From: JBJXHB01 sp046160725
Lineage (GTDB): Bacteria; Pseudomonadota; Gammaproteobacteria; Burkholderiales; Burkholderiaceae_C
NCBI GenBank assembly: GCA_046160725.1
Contig: JBJXHB010000172.1
Span: forward strand, 1 to 13,879
DNA length: 13,879 nucleotides
Reading direction: 5' to 3'
Below, piece after piece: positions 1 to 7,082 of the stretch. Positions within the stretch are counted from its first letter, which is position 1, and each line of letters starts with the position of its first letter. The position numbers and the translations under genes are program-made. The notes under the pieces are model-generated. The model saw only the letters and a program-made list of their open reading frames with translations, made no database searches and was not told the origin of the DNA.

Positions 1-1
1 C

Positions 2-292
2 ACCCGCGACGTACCGCCCTATGCCATTGTCGCGGGCTCGCCGGCCCAGGTGCGGCGCATGCGGTTTGCGCCGGAGCTGGTGCAGCGCCTGCTGGACAGC
101 CGGTGGTGGACGCGCGACCCGCAGGCCGTCTTCAGCCAGGCCTTCGACCAGCCCGAGCGCCTGGTCGACTGGCTGGAGCGCGAGGGCGACGCCGTGCCGT
201 TGTTCGCACCGCCGATCTTCGACTTCAGGCCCTATGCGCTGGAGCCATCGCCGGCCGAGGCATCGGCCTCGGCCGACGTTGCGGTGGCCTGA
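2..292 (+). CDS. Hexapeptide-repeat acyltransferase, C-terminal part (5' end outside window)
   Basis: The reading frame is open from the left edge and ends in TGA at 290-292. The first visible residues, TRDVPPYAIVAGSPAQVRR, are the closing turn of a left-handed beta-helix acyltransferase; the family consensus is DVPPYAIVAGSPAKVIRKRF (CatB/Vat-type O-acetyltransferases). The stretch after it (FAPELVQRLLDSRWW) matches the short C-terminal helix of that family. About 45 further residues form a less conserved tail ending in an Ala/Ser-rich stretch. Enzymes of this kind move an acetyl group from acetyl-CoA to a sugar or antibiotic hydroxyl or amine. The active-site histidine would lie upstream and cannot be seen, so the substrate is unknown. 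Glycosyltransferase genes nearby make a sugar O-acetyltransferase possible, but this is inference. It converges on the lipoprotein gene, with only 16 bases between the two stops. Confidence 0.8.
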   Translation, partial: TRDVPPYAIVAGSPAQVRRMRFAPELVQRLLDSRWWTRDPQAVFSQAFDQPERLVDWLEREGDAVPLFAPPIFDFRPYALEPSPAEASASADVAVA

Positions 293-308
293 TCAGAGTC
301 TGCATTCA

Positions 309-734
309 TCAGGGGAGCCTGTTCGCTGAGGTCACGGCCGCGCAGCACACACCGGCCAGGTCCGGGTTCGCAATGTCGTAGGCCCTGCGGAGTTGGGGCG
401 GCACACCCTGGGGCGGAATAGGCGGAACCCCAGGCCAACCGTCCAGCCACCATCGACCCGTCCGCAGGTTGTATTCGATCCGGACAAACTGTGGGGCGTT
501 GGGGTCGATGCAGAACGGCTGCAGGCCCACTGGGCTGTCCGGACAAGCTCGGTAGCCGGTGAGTCGGTGGTGGTCGTCGGACACACCAAGGTAGCGCACC
601 TTGGTGAAACCCAGGGCCTGCACATGAGCGATTGGGACAACCGCCTCGCCTTCCATGCGCGGTTGCTGCGAGCAGGCGGACAAGCCCAGCAGGCCCAGCA
701 GCCAGAGTCCCGCCATCGTGTGTCTTGGCTTCAT
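309..734 (-). CDS. Small lipoprotein of unknown function
   Basis: The protein has 141 residues. It begins MKPRHTMAGLWLLGLLGLSAC, a typical lipoprotein signal peptide with lipobox LSAC and the lipidated cysteine at residue 21. Serine at +2 is compatible with outer-membrane sorting. The mature part is rich in Trp, Pro and aromatic residues (NLRTGRWWLDGWPG) and has a pair of cysteines (ACPDS, PFCID) plus a CC near the C-terminus. No known domain is recognised. I chose the start at 734 because its ATG overlaps the stop of the upstream metallopeptidase (ATGA, 731-734), which implies translational coupling; no good Shine-Dalgarno is visible. A longer frame to 890 lies inside the peptidase gene and lacks a signal peptide at its start, so it was rejected. 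Last gene of a three-gene minus-strand set whose products are all exported. It could be a partner or inhibitor of the peptidase; this is only a guess from coupling. Confidence 0.75.
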   Translation of the reverse strand: MKPRHTMAGLWLLGLLGLSACSQQPRMEGEAVVPIAHVQALGFTKVRYLGVSDDHHRLTGYRACPDSPVGLQPFCIDPNAPQFVRIEYNLRTGRWWLDGWPGVPPIPPQGVPPQLRRAYDIANPDLAGVCCAAVTSANRLP

Positions 735-2152
735 GGCAGTACCCAGTTGCGGCTGGCGGCCGCGTTGTCGGTTTGAGCCTGCTGCCGACTGATCGGCGAG
801 ACGCAGGTGTAGTCGTGCTTGAAGGCCTCCCGGAACACCAATCCGGCCGGACAGAACGTGCTCGCAGATGGCGCATGGCCTCGGCGCCACCCACTGCCCT
901 CCGCCTGGTGGGCATCGCGGATGGCGGGCGTGGTGCAGACATGGTCAAAAGGGTCCAGAAGCCTGGGCACCAACGGGGTCGTGCCGACGGAGCGACATGC
1001 CAACGGCCCCAGCGTGCCGCGGCGCCAGTCGCGTTGTTGCGGCGTCAGCGCTGCACCCTGATCGACTTCAACCGATGCGCCACATCCGGCCCGGTCGGTG
1101 GCCAGCACGCGGACGCGTACCCCGCTGGCCAGTGCCACATCGGCTGCAGGTATCCAGGGGCCGGTGAAATGGGTGCGGTCGTACAAGAGGGAGACGCGCT
1201 GCTGGTCGCCGCTGCGCGCGACCTTGTGGATCAGCACACGCGGGCCCACCGTTGGATCGACGCCCCGACCCCATCCGTGGCGGTTTCGGTACTCGATGAC
1301 CAATCCCTCGAGCGGGTCCGTCTCCGACAGCTGAACCCGCACCGCGAGCCAACCCGGAAGTTCGGGCTGATTGAGCGGTGCCAGGCAATAGCGCGCCACC
1401 CGTGCACCATCGGCACCATGGGTGACCATGCGCGTGGCGGGCAACCAACCCAGGGCCTGCAGCTCGGGCGCCCCCAGCCCTGCCGGGCCGTTTCCGAAGC
1501 CGGTGGGAACCGGATAGATGGCCGTCATGGCCGCCATCACGGTCCAGGCATCACCGCGTTCGTTGATCCAGGTGATCTGACCATTGCTGATCCGCTCGGC
1601 ATGCGCATGTCCAAGCCCGAGCGCATGCCCGATCTCATGCATGGCTTCGGCCATCTGGGCATCCTCAGGCAGGATGGCCAGCCCTCTGCCAAACCCGCGC
1701 AGGTCCATGCGCGGATAGCCGACCACGATGACGATGGGGTCCACGGGCGGGTTGGCCTGCCAGGCGGGGTCGTGCCTGCGCACATGATCCAGGCATTTGG
1801 TCGGGACGGCTCGGGGGCCGTCGGCTTGCCACTGCGCGCGGGTCATCGGCAGGGTGTGCCACCCGTAGACCCGCGCCGCGTCCATGTCGACCAGTCCGTT
1901 GCTCCAGTCGTGAACGAAGTCGGCGATACCGCTGCTGCCACGGTCCACCAGCCGCTGCTTCAATAGTTGCGCCGTCGGTCGCGGCAGCGGGTTGGGGCCC
2001 CAATCCGTGTGGGTGAAGGTCTGGCCGTCGGTCGGCTCACAAAGCAACACCACGATCGGGATGCTGCCGCGCAGCGCCCCCGCATGGCTAGGCGTTGGCA
2101 AGACCAGCGTGATCGCCAGCGCGAACAGCGAGATCAGGAGATGGCATGTCAT
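731..2152 (-). CDS. Secreted metzincin-type zinc metallopeptidase
   Basis: The protein has 473 residues and a Sec signal peptide (residues 1-24, cleavage likely after PSHA). The catalytic motif HEIGHALGLGH at 172-182 fits HExxHxxGxxH, with three zinc-binding histidines (172, 176, 182) and general base Glu173. A following VMAAM (205-209) can supply the Met-turn, so this is a metzincin-like peptidase. The region around 76-103 (ADFVHDWSNGLVDM...VYGWHTLPMT) resembles the pre-catalytic segment of secreted M6/M11-like peptidases. The C-terminal third holds two copies of a Cys-containing motif: DHVCTTP...R at 403-412 and DYTCVSP...R at 447-456, the second preceded by CPAGLVFREAF. Similar VCVTP-type repeats occur at the ends of many secreted bacterial proteins, by recollection. 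A good Shine-Dalgarno, AAGGGG, lies 5 bases before the ATG. It sits 27 bases after the small secreted protein gene and overlaps the lipoprotein gene by 4 bases. Substrate unknown. Confidence 0.88.
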   Translation of the reverse strand: MTCHLLISLFALAITLVLPTPSHAGALRGSIPIVVLLCEPTDGQTFTHTDWGPNPLPRPTAQLLKQRLVDRGSSGIADFVHDWSNGLVDMDAARVYGWHTLPMTRAQWQADGPRAVPTKCLDHVRRHDPAWQANPPVDPIVIVVGYPRMDLRGFGRGLAILPEDAQMAEAMHEIGHALGLGHAHAERISNGQITWINERGDAWTVMAAMTAIYPVPTGFGNGPAGLGAPELQALGWLPATRMVTHGADGARVARYCLAPLNQPELPGWLAVRVQLSETDPLEGLVIEYRNRHGWGRGVDPTVGPRVLIHKVARSGDQQRVSLLYDRTHFTGPWIPAADVALASGVRVRVLATDRAGCGASVEVDQGAALTPQQRDWRRGTLGPLACRSVGTTPLVPRLLDPFDHVCTTPAIRDAHQAEGSGWRRGHAPSASTFCPAGLVFREAFKHDYTCVSPISRQQAQTDNAAASRNWVLP

Positions 2153-2179
2153 CGTCGCCCCTTGTGGCCGGCCCAGTGA

Positions 2180-2551
2180 TCAGCGCCGAGCCAACGCCTC
2201 CCGACAAGCCGGCTGGATGTGCCAGCGCTGCATCCGCTCGACAGGCAGTATGAACTCGGTCGCATACAGCGACTTGCCGTAGCGCAGCATCTGCAGGGCC
2301 ATGCGGGTGGCATCGCAGTGCCCGCTGTCGGCCAGCGTCGCGAATTCCGCGAATGCGACCTGGAAGTGGCCGATCTCGTACTGGTCGCGCGCGGCGTCGT
2401 AGCGCTGCTGCTCGGTTGCCGTGCCAGCGGCGGCAGGCGGCCCCGCCGTGGCGAAACCAGTCGTCATGGCGGCCAGCAAGGCCACCGCGGCTACCGTGGC
2501 CAGAGCGGACGCGAGCGCCGAGGCCGGTCGATTGCTTAAAGTCGTCTTCAT
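2180..2551 (-). CDS. Small secreted protein of unknown function (Sel1/TPR-like helical)
   Basis: The product has 123 residues. It starts with a signal peptide (about residues 1-36, hydrophobic core ALATVAAVALLAAM, likely cleavage after FATA). The mature part contains a short helical stretch, YDAARDQYEIGHFQVAFAEF, followed by ATLADSGHCDATRMALQML. This resembles a single TPR/Sel1 hairpin (repeat of A...G..A...F..LA..G...A...L). Two consecutive ATGs occur at 2554 and 2551. The Shine-Dalgarno AGGGAG (2558-2563) is 3 bases from the first and 6 from the second, so the second is preferred. It is the first gene of the minus-strand exported-protein set and has a near-perfect 19-base palindrome just upstream. 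Function unknown. Similar small Sel1-like proteins are common in Burkholderiales, but nothing here identifies a partner. Confidence 0.75.
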   Translation of the reverse strand: MKTTLSNRPASALASALATVAAVALLAAMTTGFATAGPPAAAGTATEQQRYDAARDQYEIGHFQVAFAEFATLADSGHCDATRMALQMLRYGKSLYATEFILPVERMQRWHIQPACREALARR

Positions 2552-2569
2552 CATCTTCTCCCTGTGTGG

Positions 2570-2588
2570 AACCTGCCCGGGGCAGGTT
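2570..2588. promoter_or_regulatory. 19-base palindrome upstream of the exported-protein operon
   Basis: The sequence AACCTGCCCGGGGCAGGTT has 9-base arms that pair perfectly around a central G. It lies 18 bases upstream of the preferred ATG (2551) of the first minus-strand gene and just upstream of its Shine-Dalgarno. It could be a repressor operator or an mRNA hairpin close to the ribosome site. No regulator gene is visible nearby, so the assignment is only structural. Confidence 0.45.
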
Positions 2589-2631
2589 GCCCACTCACGC
2601 GAAGTTCGTCAGGGCCAAGCGTGCCGGTGCT

Positions 2632-2671
2632 GGTGAGGATTGGCATCCACAGCGCAGTGGATCGGCTCACC
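2632..2671. repeat. Imperfect 40-base inverted repeat in an intergenic region
   Basis: Outer arms GGTGAG (2632-2637) and CTCACC (2666-2671) enclose inner arms ATCCAC (2645-2650) and GTGGAT (2657-2662) around the loop AGCGCA. The two stems are separated by unpaired bases. It sits between the minus-strand exported-protein operon and the decayed GST gene, where a promoter or operator for the operon would be expected. No T-run follows, so it is not an obvious intrinsic terminator. Confidence 0.35.
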
Positions 2672-2703
2672 CTAGAACGTGGGGGGGGTCGCTCACCGCC
2701 CGC

Positions 2704-3193
2704 CTGACCCCCTGGCGCTGGCGCGGCAACGCCATTGCGCGCCGCGGCCGGCGACTGTCACGGCTGCAGCACGCCGGTACCGTGCCGCAGACGGTCCGAT
2801 CCACGGGCCGCGGACCCGGACCGGCCCGCGCTCTTTCGCGGCGTGTCCGGTCGGTCGCTGGCGCTCTTTGTGCAGCATTGGTCGGCCACGCAGATGCATG
2901 TGCCCATCCTCCGCATGATCGTGGCCGATGTGCATGCCGGGTTGGCGCCCGCCGATCATTCCCATTTCCGCACCAGCCGCCAGAAGCGCCTGGGCCGTGC
3001 GCTCGAAGAAGTGCAGGCCGAGCGTGAGCGCGAGCACGACTTGGCCGCGCTTCGCGCCCGTCTGGCGCCGCTGCGCGCCATGCTGCAGGCGCAGCCCTAC
3101 GTTGCCGGCGCTGTACCGGCCTATGCCGACTACCTGCCGTTCGGTGCCCTGCAATGGGTGACCGGGCCTGCCACTGCGATCCTGCCGCCGCAG
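2704..3193 (+). pseudogene. Decayed glutathione S-transferase gene
   Basis: From about 2813 to 3193 one frame reads like the C-terminal alpha-helical domain of a bacterial GST: DPDRPALFRG, SLALFVQHWSATQM, FRTSRQKRLGRALEEVQ, and AQPYVAGAVPAYADY followed by FGALQWV. That frame has no N-terminal thioredoxin-fold domain. A scrap of it may remain in another frame at 2707-2739 (TPWRWRGNAIA; the family has IPWRF..KDAIA) and in a third frame as DGPIH near 2800. So the first half appears broken by frameshifts and deletions. The C-terminal end is also cut: homology stops near 3193, about 20-30 residues before a normal GST end, and the next gene's ribosome site follows. The C-terminal match is recognised with fair confidence from memory of the family; the N-terminal scraps are weak. 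A sequencing error cannot be excluded, but several separate lesions argue against a single error. Confidence 0.6.
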
Positions 3194-3225
3194 AATGGAC
3201 CTGTCAGACACAACGGGAGGAACCG

Positions 3226-3642
3226 ATGGCCGACCTGAAGCACGTCAACACCGAGCTGATCGCCGACCTGCCGGACCATGGACCGGTGGTCATGGTCAAC
3301 CTGCTGCAGTTGCGTGACCGCGATGCCTACCGTCGCTACAGCGAGTTGACGATGCCGCTGATCAAGGCGCGAGGGGGCACCGTCATCTGGGCCGGTAACG
3401 GGGAAGCGGTGGCCTTCGGCGACCCCGTCTCAGACCGCTGGGACTACGTGGTGCTGGTGCGCTATCCCTCGCGCGCTGCCTTCGTCGACATGGTCGGCTC
3501 GCCCGAGTACGCCGCCGCCAATGTGCATCGAGAGCAGGCCGTGGCACGCCACGTCATCGTTGCCAGTGCACAGACCTACTGGAAAGCAGCGCCGGCCACC
3601 GCCCCTGCGGCCACCAGCCCCATCGCCCCCGGGTCGGCCTGA
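3226..3642 (+). CDS. DUF1330 family protein
   Basis: The protein has 138 residues. The stretches VVMVNLLQLRDRDAYRRY, PLIKARGGTVIWAG, DRWDYVVLVRYPSRAAFVDM and SPEYAAANVHRE are the hallmark segments of DUF1330, small proteins with a dimeric alpha/beta (ferredoxin-like) barrel related to NIPSNAP and antibiotic-biosynthesis monooxygenase folds. Their reaction is generally unknown. The start at 3226 is set by a strong Shine-Dalgarno, GGGAGG (3215-3220), 5 bases upstream, and by the family's usual N-terminus; a longer frame from 3154 has no ribosome site and reads back into the GST remnant. The last 22 residues are a Pro/Ala-rich tail not typical of the family. Its 3' end overlaps, on the opposite strand, the last 67 bases of the TagF-like gene. 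Confidence 0.85.
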   Translation: MADLKHVNTELIADLPDHGPVVMVNLLQLRDRDAYRRYSELTMPLIKARGGTVIWAGNGEAVAFGDPVSDRWDYVVLVRYPSRAAFVDMVGSPEYAAANVHREQAVARHVIVASAQTYWKAAPATAPAATSPIAPGSA

Positions 3643-4940
3643 GCCGGCGCGCAGCGCGGCACGCTGTAGTTGGCCGGTGCCGCTGCCGTGTCGAGCGGGT
3701 CGACCAGCTCATAGCCCGTGGTTTGGGGCTCCGCCATCCAGCGGTCGATGAAGGCCTGCGTCGCAGCGCAGGCGTTCAGCGGTGCGGTCTCGAAAAGGCG
3801 CGCGGCGGCTGCGGCGCGGGCCTCGGCCAGGCCGTCCTTGGCCAGCGCATAGGCGATCGTGCGCTCCAGGTCGTCCGGCCGGAAGCGGTGGCGGTACTCG
3901 TCCATGGGCGGCAACAGCGACCAGTCCGGCTCAAAGCTCTGGTGCTCGCCGGGTTCCAGGTCCAGCGTCAGCACCGGCCGGCCGGTCAGCAGGAAGTCGA
4001 ACAGGATGGACGAATAGTCCGTCACCAGCAGGTCGAAGGCCCGCATCCAGGGATAGATGTCCAGGCGGGTGTCGAGCAGGAAGACGCCATTGCCACGCTC
4101 ACCATAGGTGCCGGGGCTGGCCGGCAGCGTCATCGGATGGGTCTTCACGAAGACCGTGATGCCATGCTTGCGGCCGAACGCGACGATGCGTTGCAACGCC
4201 TCTGGCGAGGTCAGCCAGGTCGAATGGATACGTTGCCAGGTCGGCACCAGCAGCAGCTTGCGGCGGTCCGGTGCCAGCAGCGCGGCCGCGGTGGCCTCGT
4301 CCACCTCGGCGCCCAGCATCTCCAGCGGCTGCGGGTCGCGCAGGATGACCTCGTTGCGCGGGAAACCGCCGCGCAGCAGCGTCCCGGCGTTGAACGTGCG
4401 GTGCCAGAAATCGTCGAAGGCGCTGGCCGTGCTCAGCACGGCATCGCAGCGGCTGCCCAGGTCGAAGCCGCGGCGCAAGGATTGGGTGCGCAGGTCCAGG
4501 TGCTGCATCAGCTCCAGCATCAGGTGCTTGACGCTGATGCCGTGCCACAGCTGCAGCTGGCGGGCGCCGGCCAGACAGGCGGCCAGCCCATAGCTGGCGC
4601 GCAGGCTCTCATTGGGATTGACGCAGAACACCGCCACCGCGGCATGCAGCAGGGTGTCCAGCGTCGTGCGCATGTCCCGGGCCAGGTGCAGGCAGGGCAG
4701 GCCGAAGGCGGTCAGCTGGTCATGCAGCGCATCATCGAAGGTGCACCACATCACGTCGTACGGGCGCGGCGCGCTCAGCGCATGCAGATAGGCGTACTTG
4801 CTGTTGTCGCTGAAGCCGGCACGACCGAAGAACAGCACCAGCGGGCGCTTGCGCACGCGCAGCGACAGCCGCTCCAGCTCGGCGGCGCGCTGGCACTCGT
4901 CCAGGTCGGCCAGTATGCGGCGGACTTCTTTGTCGTCCAT
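3576..4940 (-). CDS. CDP-glycerol glycerophosphotransferase-like protein (TagB/TagF family)
   Basis: The protein has 454 residues and carries the Glyphos_transf signature in order: LWHGISVKH (131-139), GGFPRNEV (191-198, family GYPRND), VPTWQR (232-237), FVKTHP (264-269, family KLHP) and VTDYSSILFDFLLTGRP (306-322). The histidines of WHG (133) and KTHP (268) are the two that matter in TagF-type polymerases. Such enzymes transfer glycerol-phosphate or another polyol-phosphate from a CDP donor to an acceptor glycan. There is no transmembrane segment; membrane association would be peripheral. Residues after about 405 form a low-complexity Ala/Gly/Pro tail outside the domain. The gene starts 13 bases after the OGT-like gene, so the two are probably co-transcribed and act on the same acceptor, perhaps flagellin glycan or another surface polymer (inference). 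No CDP-glycerol synthase is in the window, so the donor is unknown. Confidence 0.85.
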   Translation of the reverse strand: MDDKEVRRILADLDECQRAAELERLSLRVRKRPLVLFFGRAGFSDNSKYAYLHALSAPRPYDVMWCTFDDALHDQLTAFGLPCLHLARDMRTTLDTLLHAAVAVFCVNPNESLRASYGLAACLAGARQLQLWHGISVKHLMLELMQHLDLRTQSLRRGFDLGSRCDAVLSTASAFDDFWHRTFNAGTLLRGGFPRNEVILRDPQPLEMLGAEVDEATAAALLAPDRRKLLLVPTWQRIHSTWLTSPEALQRIVAFGRKHGITVFVKTHPMTLPASPGTYGERGNGVFLLDTRLDIYPWMRAFDLLVTDYSSILFDFLLTGRPVLTLDLEPGEHQSFEPDWSLLPPMDEYRHRFRPDDLERTIAYALAKDGLAEARAAAAARLFETAPLNACAATQAFIDRWMAEPQTTGYELVDPLDTAAAPANYSVPRCAPAQADPGAMGLVAAGAVAGAAFQ

Positions 4941-4953
4941 GGCGGGTCCTTTC

Positions 4954-6939
4954 TCAGTGCGTGGCGGCCAGTGGCGCGGGGGCCAGGCCGGCGCGGTGCC
5001 GGTCCATCATGCGCAGCAGCAGCGCCTCGAAGTCGCGGGTGAAGCGCTGGGAGTCGAAAAGGGGAGATGTCAGGCGTGCGGCCACCAGGTGGTCGCGCAG
5101 CGCCTGGCGCCGCGCCGGGTCGTGCGCCAGTTCCACCACGGTGCGGGCGTAGTGCTCGATGCCGTCGCAGGCCAGCTCCGGCAGGCCGGCGGCATGCACC
5201 AGGCTGGCCGCCACGCGCGATGCGAAGGTGCGGCCGGCAAAGGTGACCACCGGCACGCCGGCCCACAGCGCGTCGCTGGCGGTGGTGTGGGCATTGCACG
5301 GCCAGGTGTCGATGAACAGATCGGCCAGCTGCATGCGCGCCATGTGGTCGGCCGGCGCCTTGCGCGGCGCCCAGACCAGCCGCTCCGGCGCGATGCCGCG
5401 GGCGGCGGCCTCGCGGGTCAGGTTCTCGCGGCTCTGCGCGTTCCATTCCAGCAGCCACAGCACGGCCTGGGGCAGGGCGTCCAGCAGCGCGCACCAGACG
5501 TCGAACACCTCGGCCGATATCTTGTACGGCTGGTTGAAGCCAGCCAGCACCAGCGCGTCGTCCGGCAGCCCCGCCTGCGCCCGGCTGGGCGGCGGTGGCA
5601 GGGCGCGCTGGCGGTCGTTGGGCTGGTAGCACACCGGCATCTGGGCCAGCTGCTCGCTGTAGTGGGGGGCATGGTCTAGCGGTGTCACCACCGGGTCGCC
5701 GATCAGGTAGTCGATGTCGTCCGAGCCGGTCGTACCCGGAAAGCCCAGGAAGGTCACGCTGACCGGCGCCGGCCGCCAGGCGAACACGCCCAGGCGGTGG
5801 TCCTTGGTGTAGCCCTTCAGGTCGACCAGCAGGTCGATGCCGTCGGCGCGGATGCGCTCGGCCATCGCCCGCTCGCTCTCGCCCCGCAGGTTGACGAAGT
5901 GCTCGCTGCCGGCCTCGATGCGGCGGCGCATCGGGCTGCGGTCATCCCGGCCGTGCGAATACAGCGTGATGTCGAAGCGGCTGCGGTCATGCTGCTCCAG
6001 CATCTCGGCCATCAGGATGGCGGTGGCATGGGTGTGGAAATCGGCCGACAGGTAGCCCACGCGCAGGCGCCGGCCGCAAGCGGTGCCCAGGGGGGCCCAG
6101 TCGCTGGCCTTGGCCGGCAGGGGCTGGGCCAGGGTGGCCAGGTGGCGGGCCAGGCTGCGGGCGGCCTTGAGCTGGGCCAGCGGGTCGTCGATCAGTGTGA
6201 CATGTGCAAAGGGCGCGGTCGGCGCGGCGGCATCCTCTGGCAGCGCCTGCAGCGCGGCATGCAGCGCCGCCAGGCCGGCGTCGGCGCCGGCCCAGGCACA
6301 GGCCTCGCGCTCGAAATAGCACAACAGCGCCCGTACCCCCAGCTCGTGCACGCCCACGCCCATCGCCAGCGCAGTCTGGAAGGCCTGCGAGGCCTCCGTC
6401 TTCATGGCCAGGTCGTTCAGGCACACACCCAGCTGGTAGTGGGTGTTGGCATGGGTGATGTTCAGCGACAGCGCATCCATATAGGCGGCTACCGCCTCCT
6501 TGGGCTGGCCACCCAGTTGGTGCGCGCGCGCCAGTGTGAAGTGGTAGTCGTGGCCACGGGTGGTGTCCGGGTGCAAGGTGCGCAGGCAGCGCGCGGCGTC
6601 GCGGAAACGCTTGCCTTCCATCAGGCAATGGGCGGTCAGCGCACAGGCGGTGGCGTCGCGGGTGTCCAGGTTGAAGGCCCGGGCGCCGGCGGCAGCCGCC
6701 TCGTCCGGCCGCCGCAGCTTGAGCAGCGCGCGGGCCTGGTTCAGCGCAAAGACGGGGTCGGCCGGCAGCAGCGCGCCGGCCTGGCCGAAAGCCACCTCGG
6801 CAGCGGCCCACTCACCGCGCTGGGCATGGGCCTGGCCGGCGCGCCACAGACCGTCGGCGCGGTGGCGCTGGGCATGGCTGGAGCCGGTTGTGGACCGCGG
6901 CCGGTGGGCCGCGGGGCGTTGGGGTATGGACGCACGCAT
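4954..6939 (-). CDS. TPR-containing O-GlcNAc-transferase-type (SPINDLY/GT41) glycosyltransferase
   Basis: The protein has 661 residues. Residues about 30-210 form TPR-like helical repeats (LWRAGQAHAQRGEWAAAEVA, and THYQLGVCLNDLAMKTEASQ). The catalytic region, about 290-645, matches GT41 enzymes: RVGYLSADFHTHATAILM (293-310), LKGYTKDHRLGVFAWRPAPV (374-393), FLGFPGTTGSDDIDYLI (397-413), FNQPYKI (468-474, with the UDP-binding lysine) and FIDTWPCNAHTTASDALWAG (542-561), followed by SRVAASLVHAAGLPELA. The family transfers GlcNAc or another sugar from a nucleotide donor to Ser/Thr. Bacterial TPR-GT41 proteins are repeatedly found beside flagellin genes, and the divergent fliC 383 bases away makes flagellin the likely substrate (inference). 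Cytoplasmic, no signal peptide. The start at 6939 is the first ATG in frame; no Shine-Dalgarno is visible, and a 6-base hairpin (6944-6949/6960-6965) lies just upstream, so the true start could be further in. Confidence 0.9.
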   Translation of the reverse strand: MRASIPQRPAAHRPRSTTGSSHAQRHRADGLWRAGQAHAQRGEWAAAEVAFGQAGALLPADPVFALNQARALLKLRRPDEAAAAGARAFNLDTRDATACALTAHCLMEGKRFRDAARCLRTLHPDTTRGHDYHFTLARAHQLGGQPKEAVAAYMDALSLNITHANTHYQLGVCLNDLAMKTEASQAFQTALAMGVGVHELGVRALLCYFEREACAWAGADAGLAALHAALQALPEDAAAPTAPFAHVTLIDDPLAQLKAARSLARHLATLAQPLPAKASDWAPLGTACGRRLRVGYLSADFHTHATAILMAEMLEQHDRSRFDITLYSHGRDDRSPMRRRIEAGSEHFVNLRGESERAMAERIRADGIDLLVDLKGYTKDHRLGVFAWRPAPVSVTFLGFPGTTGSDDIDYLIGDPVVTPLDHAPHYSEQLAQMPVCYQPNDRQRALPPPPSRAQAGLPDDALVLAGFNQPYKISAEVFDVWCALLDALPQAVLWLLEWNAQSRENLTREAAARGIAPERLVWAPRKAPADHMARMQLADLFIDTWPCNAHTTASDALWAGVPVVTFAGRTFASRVAASLVHAAGLPELACDGIEHYARTVVELAHDPARRQALRDHLVAARLTSPLFDSQRFTRDFEALLLRMMDRHRAGLAPAPLAATH

Positions 6940-6967
6940 GGGTCCGGCCAGTCTAGAAAGGCCGGCC

Positions 6968-6995
6968 TCAAGCCATGAGCGGAACTGACCGATAA
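6968..6995 (+). promoter_or_regulatory. Sigma-28 (FliA) promoter, distal, of the first flagellin gene
   Basis: TCAAGC (6968-6973) is followed after exactly 14 bases by ACCGATAA (6988-6995). The layout equals that of three other candidate sites in the window and resembles the flagellar sigma factor consensus TAAAGTTT-N11-GCCGATAA in its beta-proteobacterial form. Transcription would run through the second site toward the flagellin gene and would leave a leader of about 320 bases. Confidence 0.65.
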
Positions 6996-7054
6996 CGCCC
7001 GGTCAATTCAAGCCCGCGGCGCTCAAGTCCCTGTCGGCGCAAGCAATATTGCAC

Positions 7055-7082
7055 TCAAGTCGACCCAAAAGGCCACCGATAA
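7055..7082 (+). promoter_or_regulatory. Sigma-28 (FliA) promoter, proximal, of the first flagellin gene
   Basis: TCAAGT (7055-7060), 14 bases, then ACCGATAA (7075-7082). It is 87 bases downstream of the distal copy, and both -10 boxes continue as CGCC, so 12 bases (ACCGATAACGCC) are identical. A start near 7090 would give a leader of about 230 bases before the flagellin ATG. Confidence is raised by the same spacing in front of fliD. Confidence 0.75.

Noticed and set aside
735..890. Longer version of the lipoprotein reading frame starting at 890
   Set aside because: It would overlap the peptidase gene by more than 150 bases and would bury the signal peptide with its lipobox; the coupled ATG at 734 is preferred.
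2607..2680. GST N-terminal scrap (SVPVLV near 2619-2636 in one frame)
   Set aside because: It looks like the VPVLV strand of GSTs but lies upstream of a scrap that should precede it (TPWRW at 2707), so the order is wrong and the match is probably chance.
3723..5042. Long open frame on the plus strand opposite the two transferase genes (and a similar one at 5797-6978)
   Set aside because: These are antisense shadows caused by high GC: repetitive Gln/Gly/Arg/Ala-rich translations without domains, while the minus-strand frames match known families.
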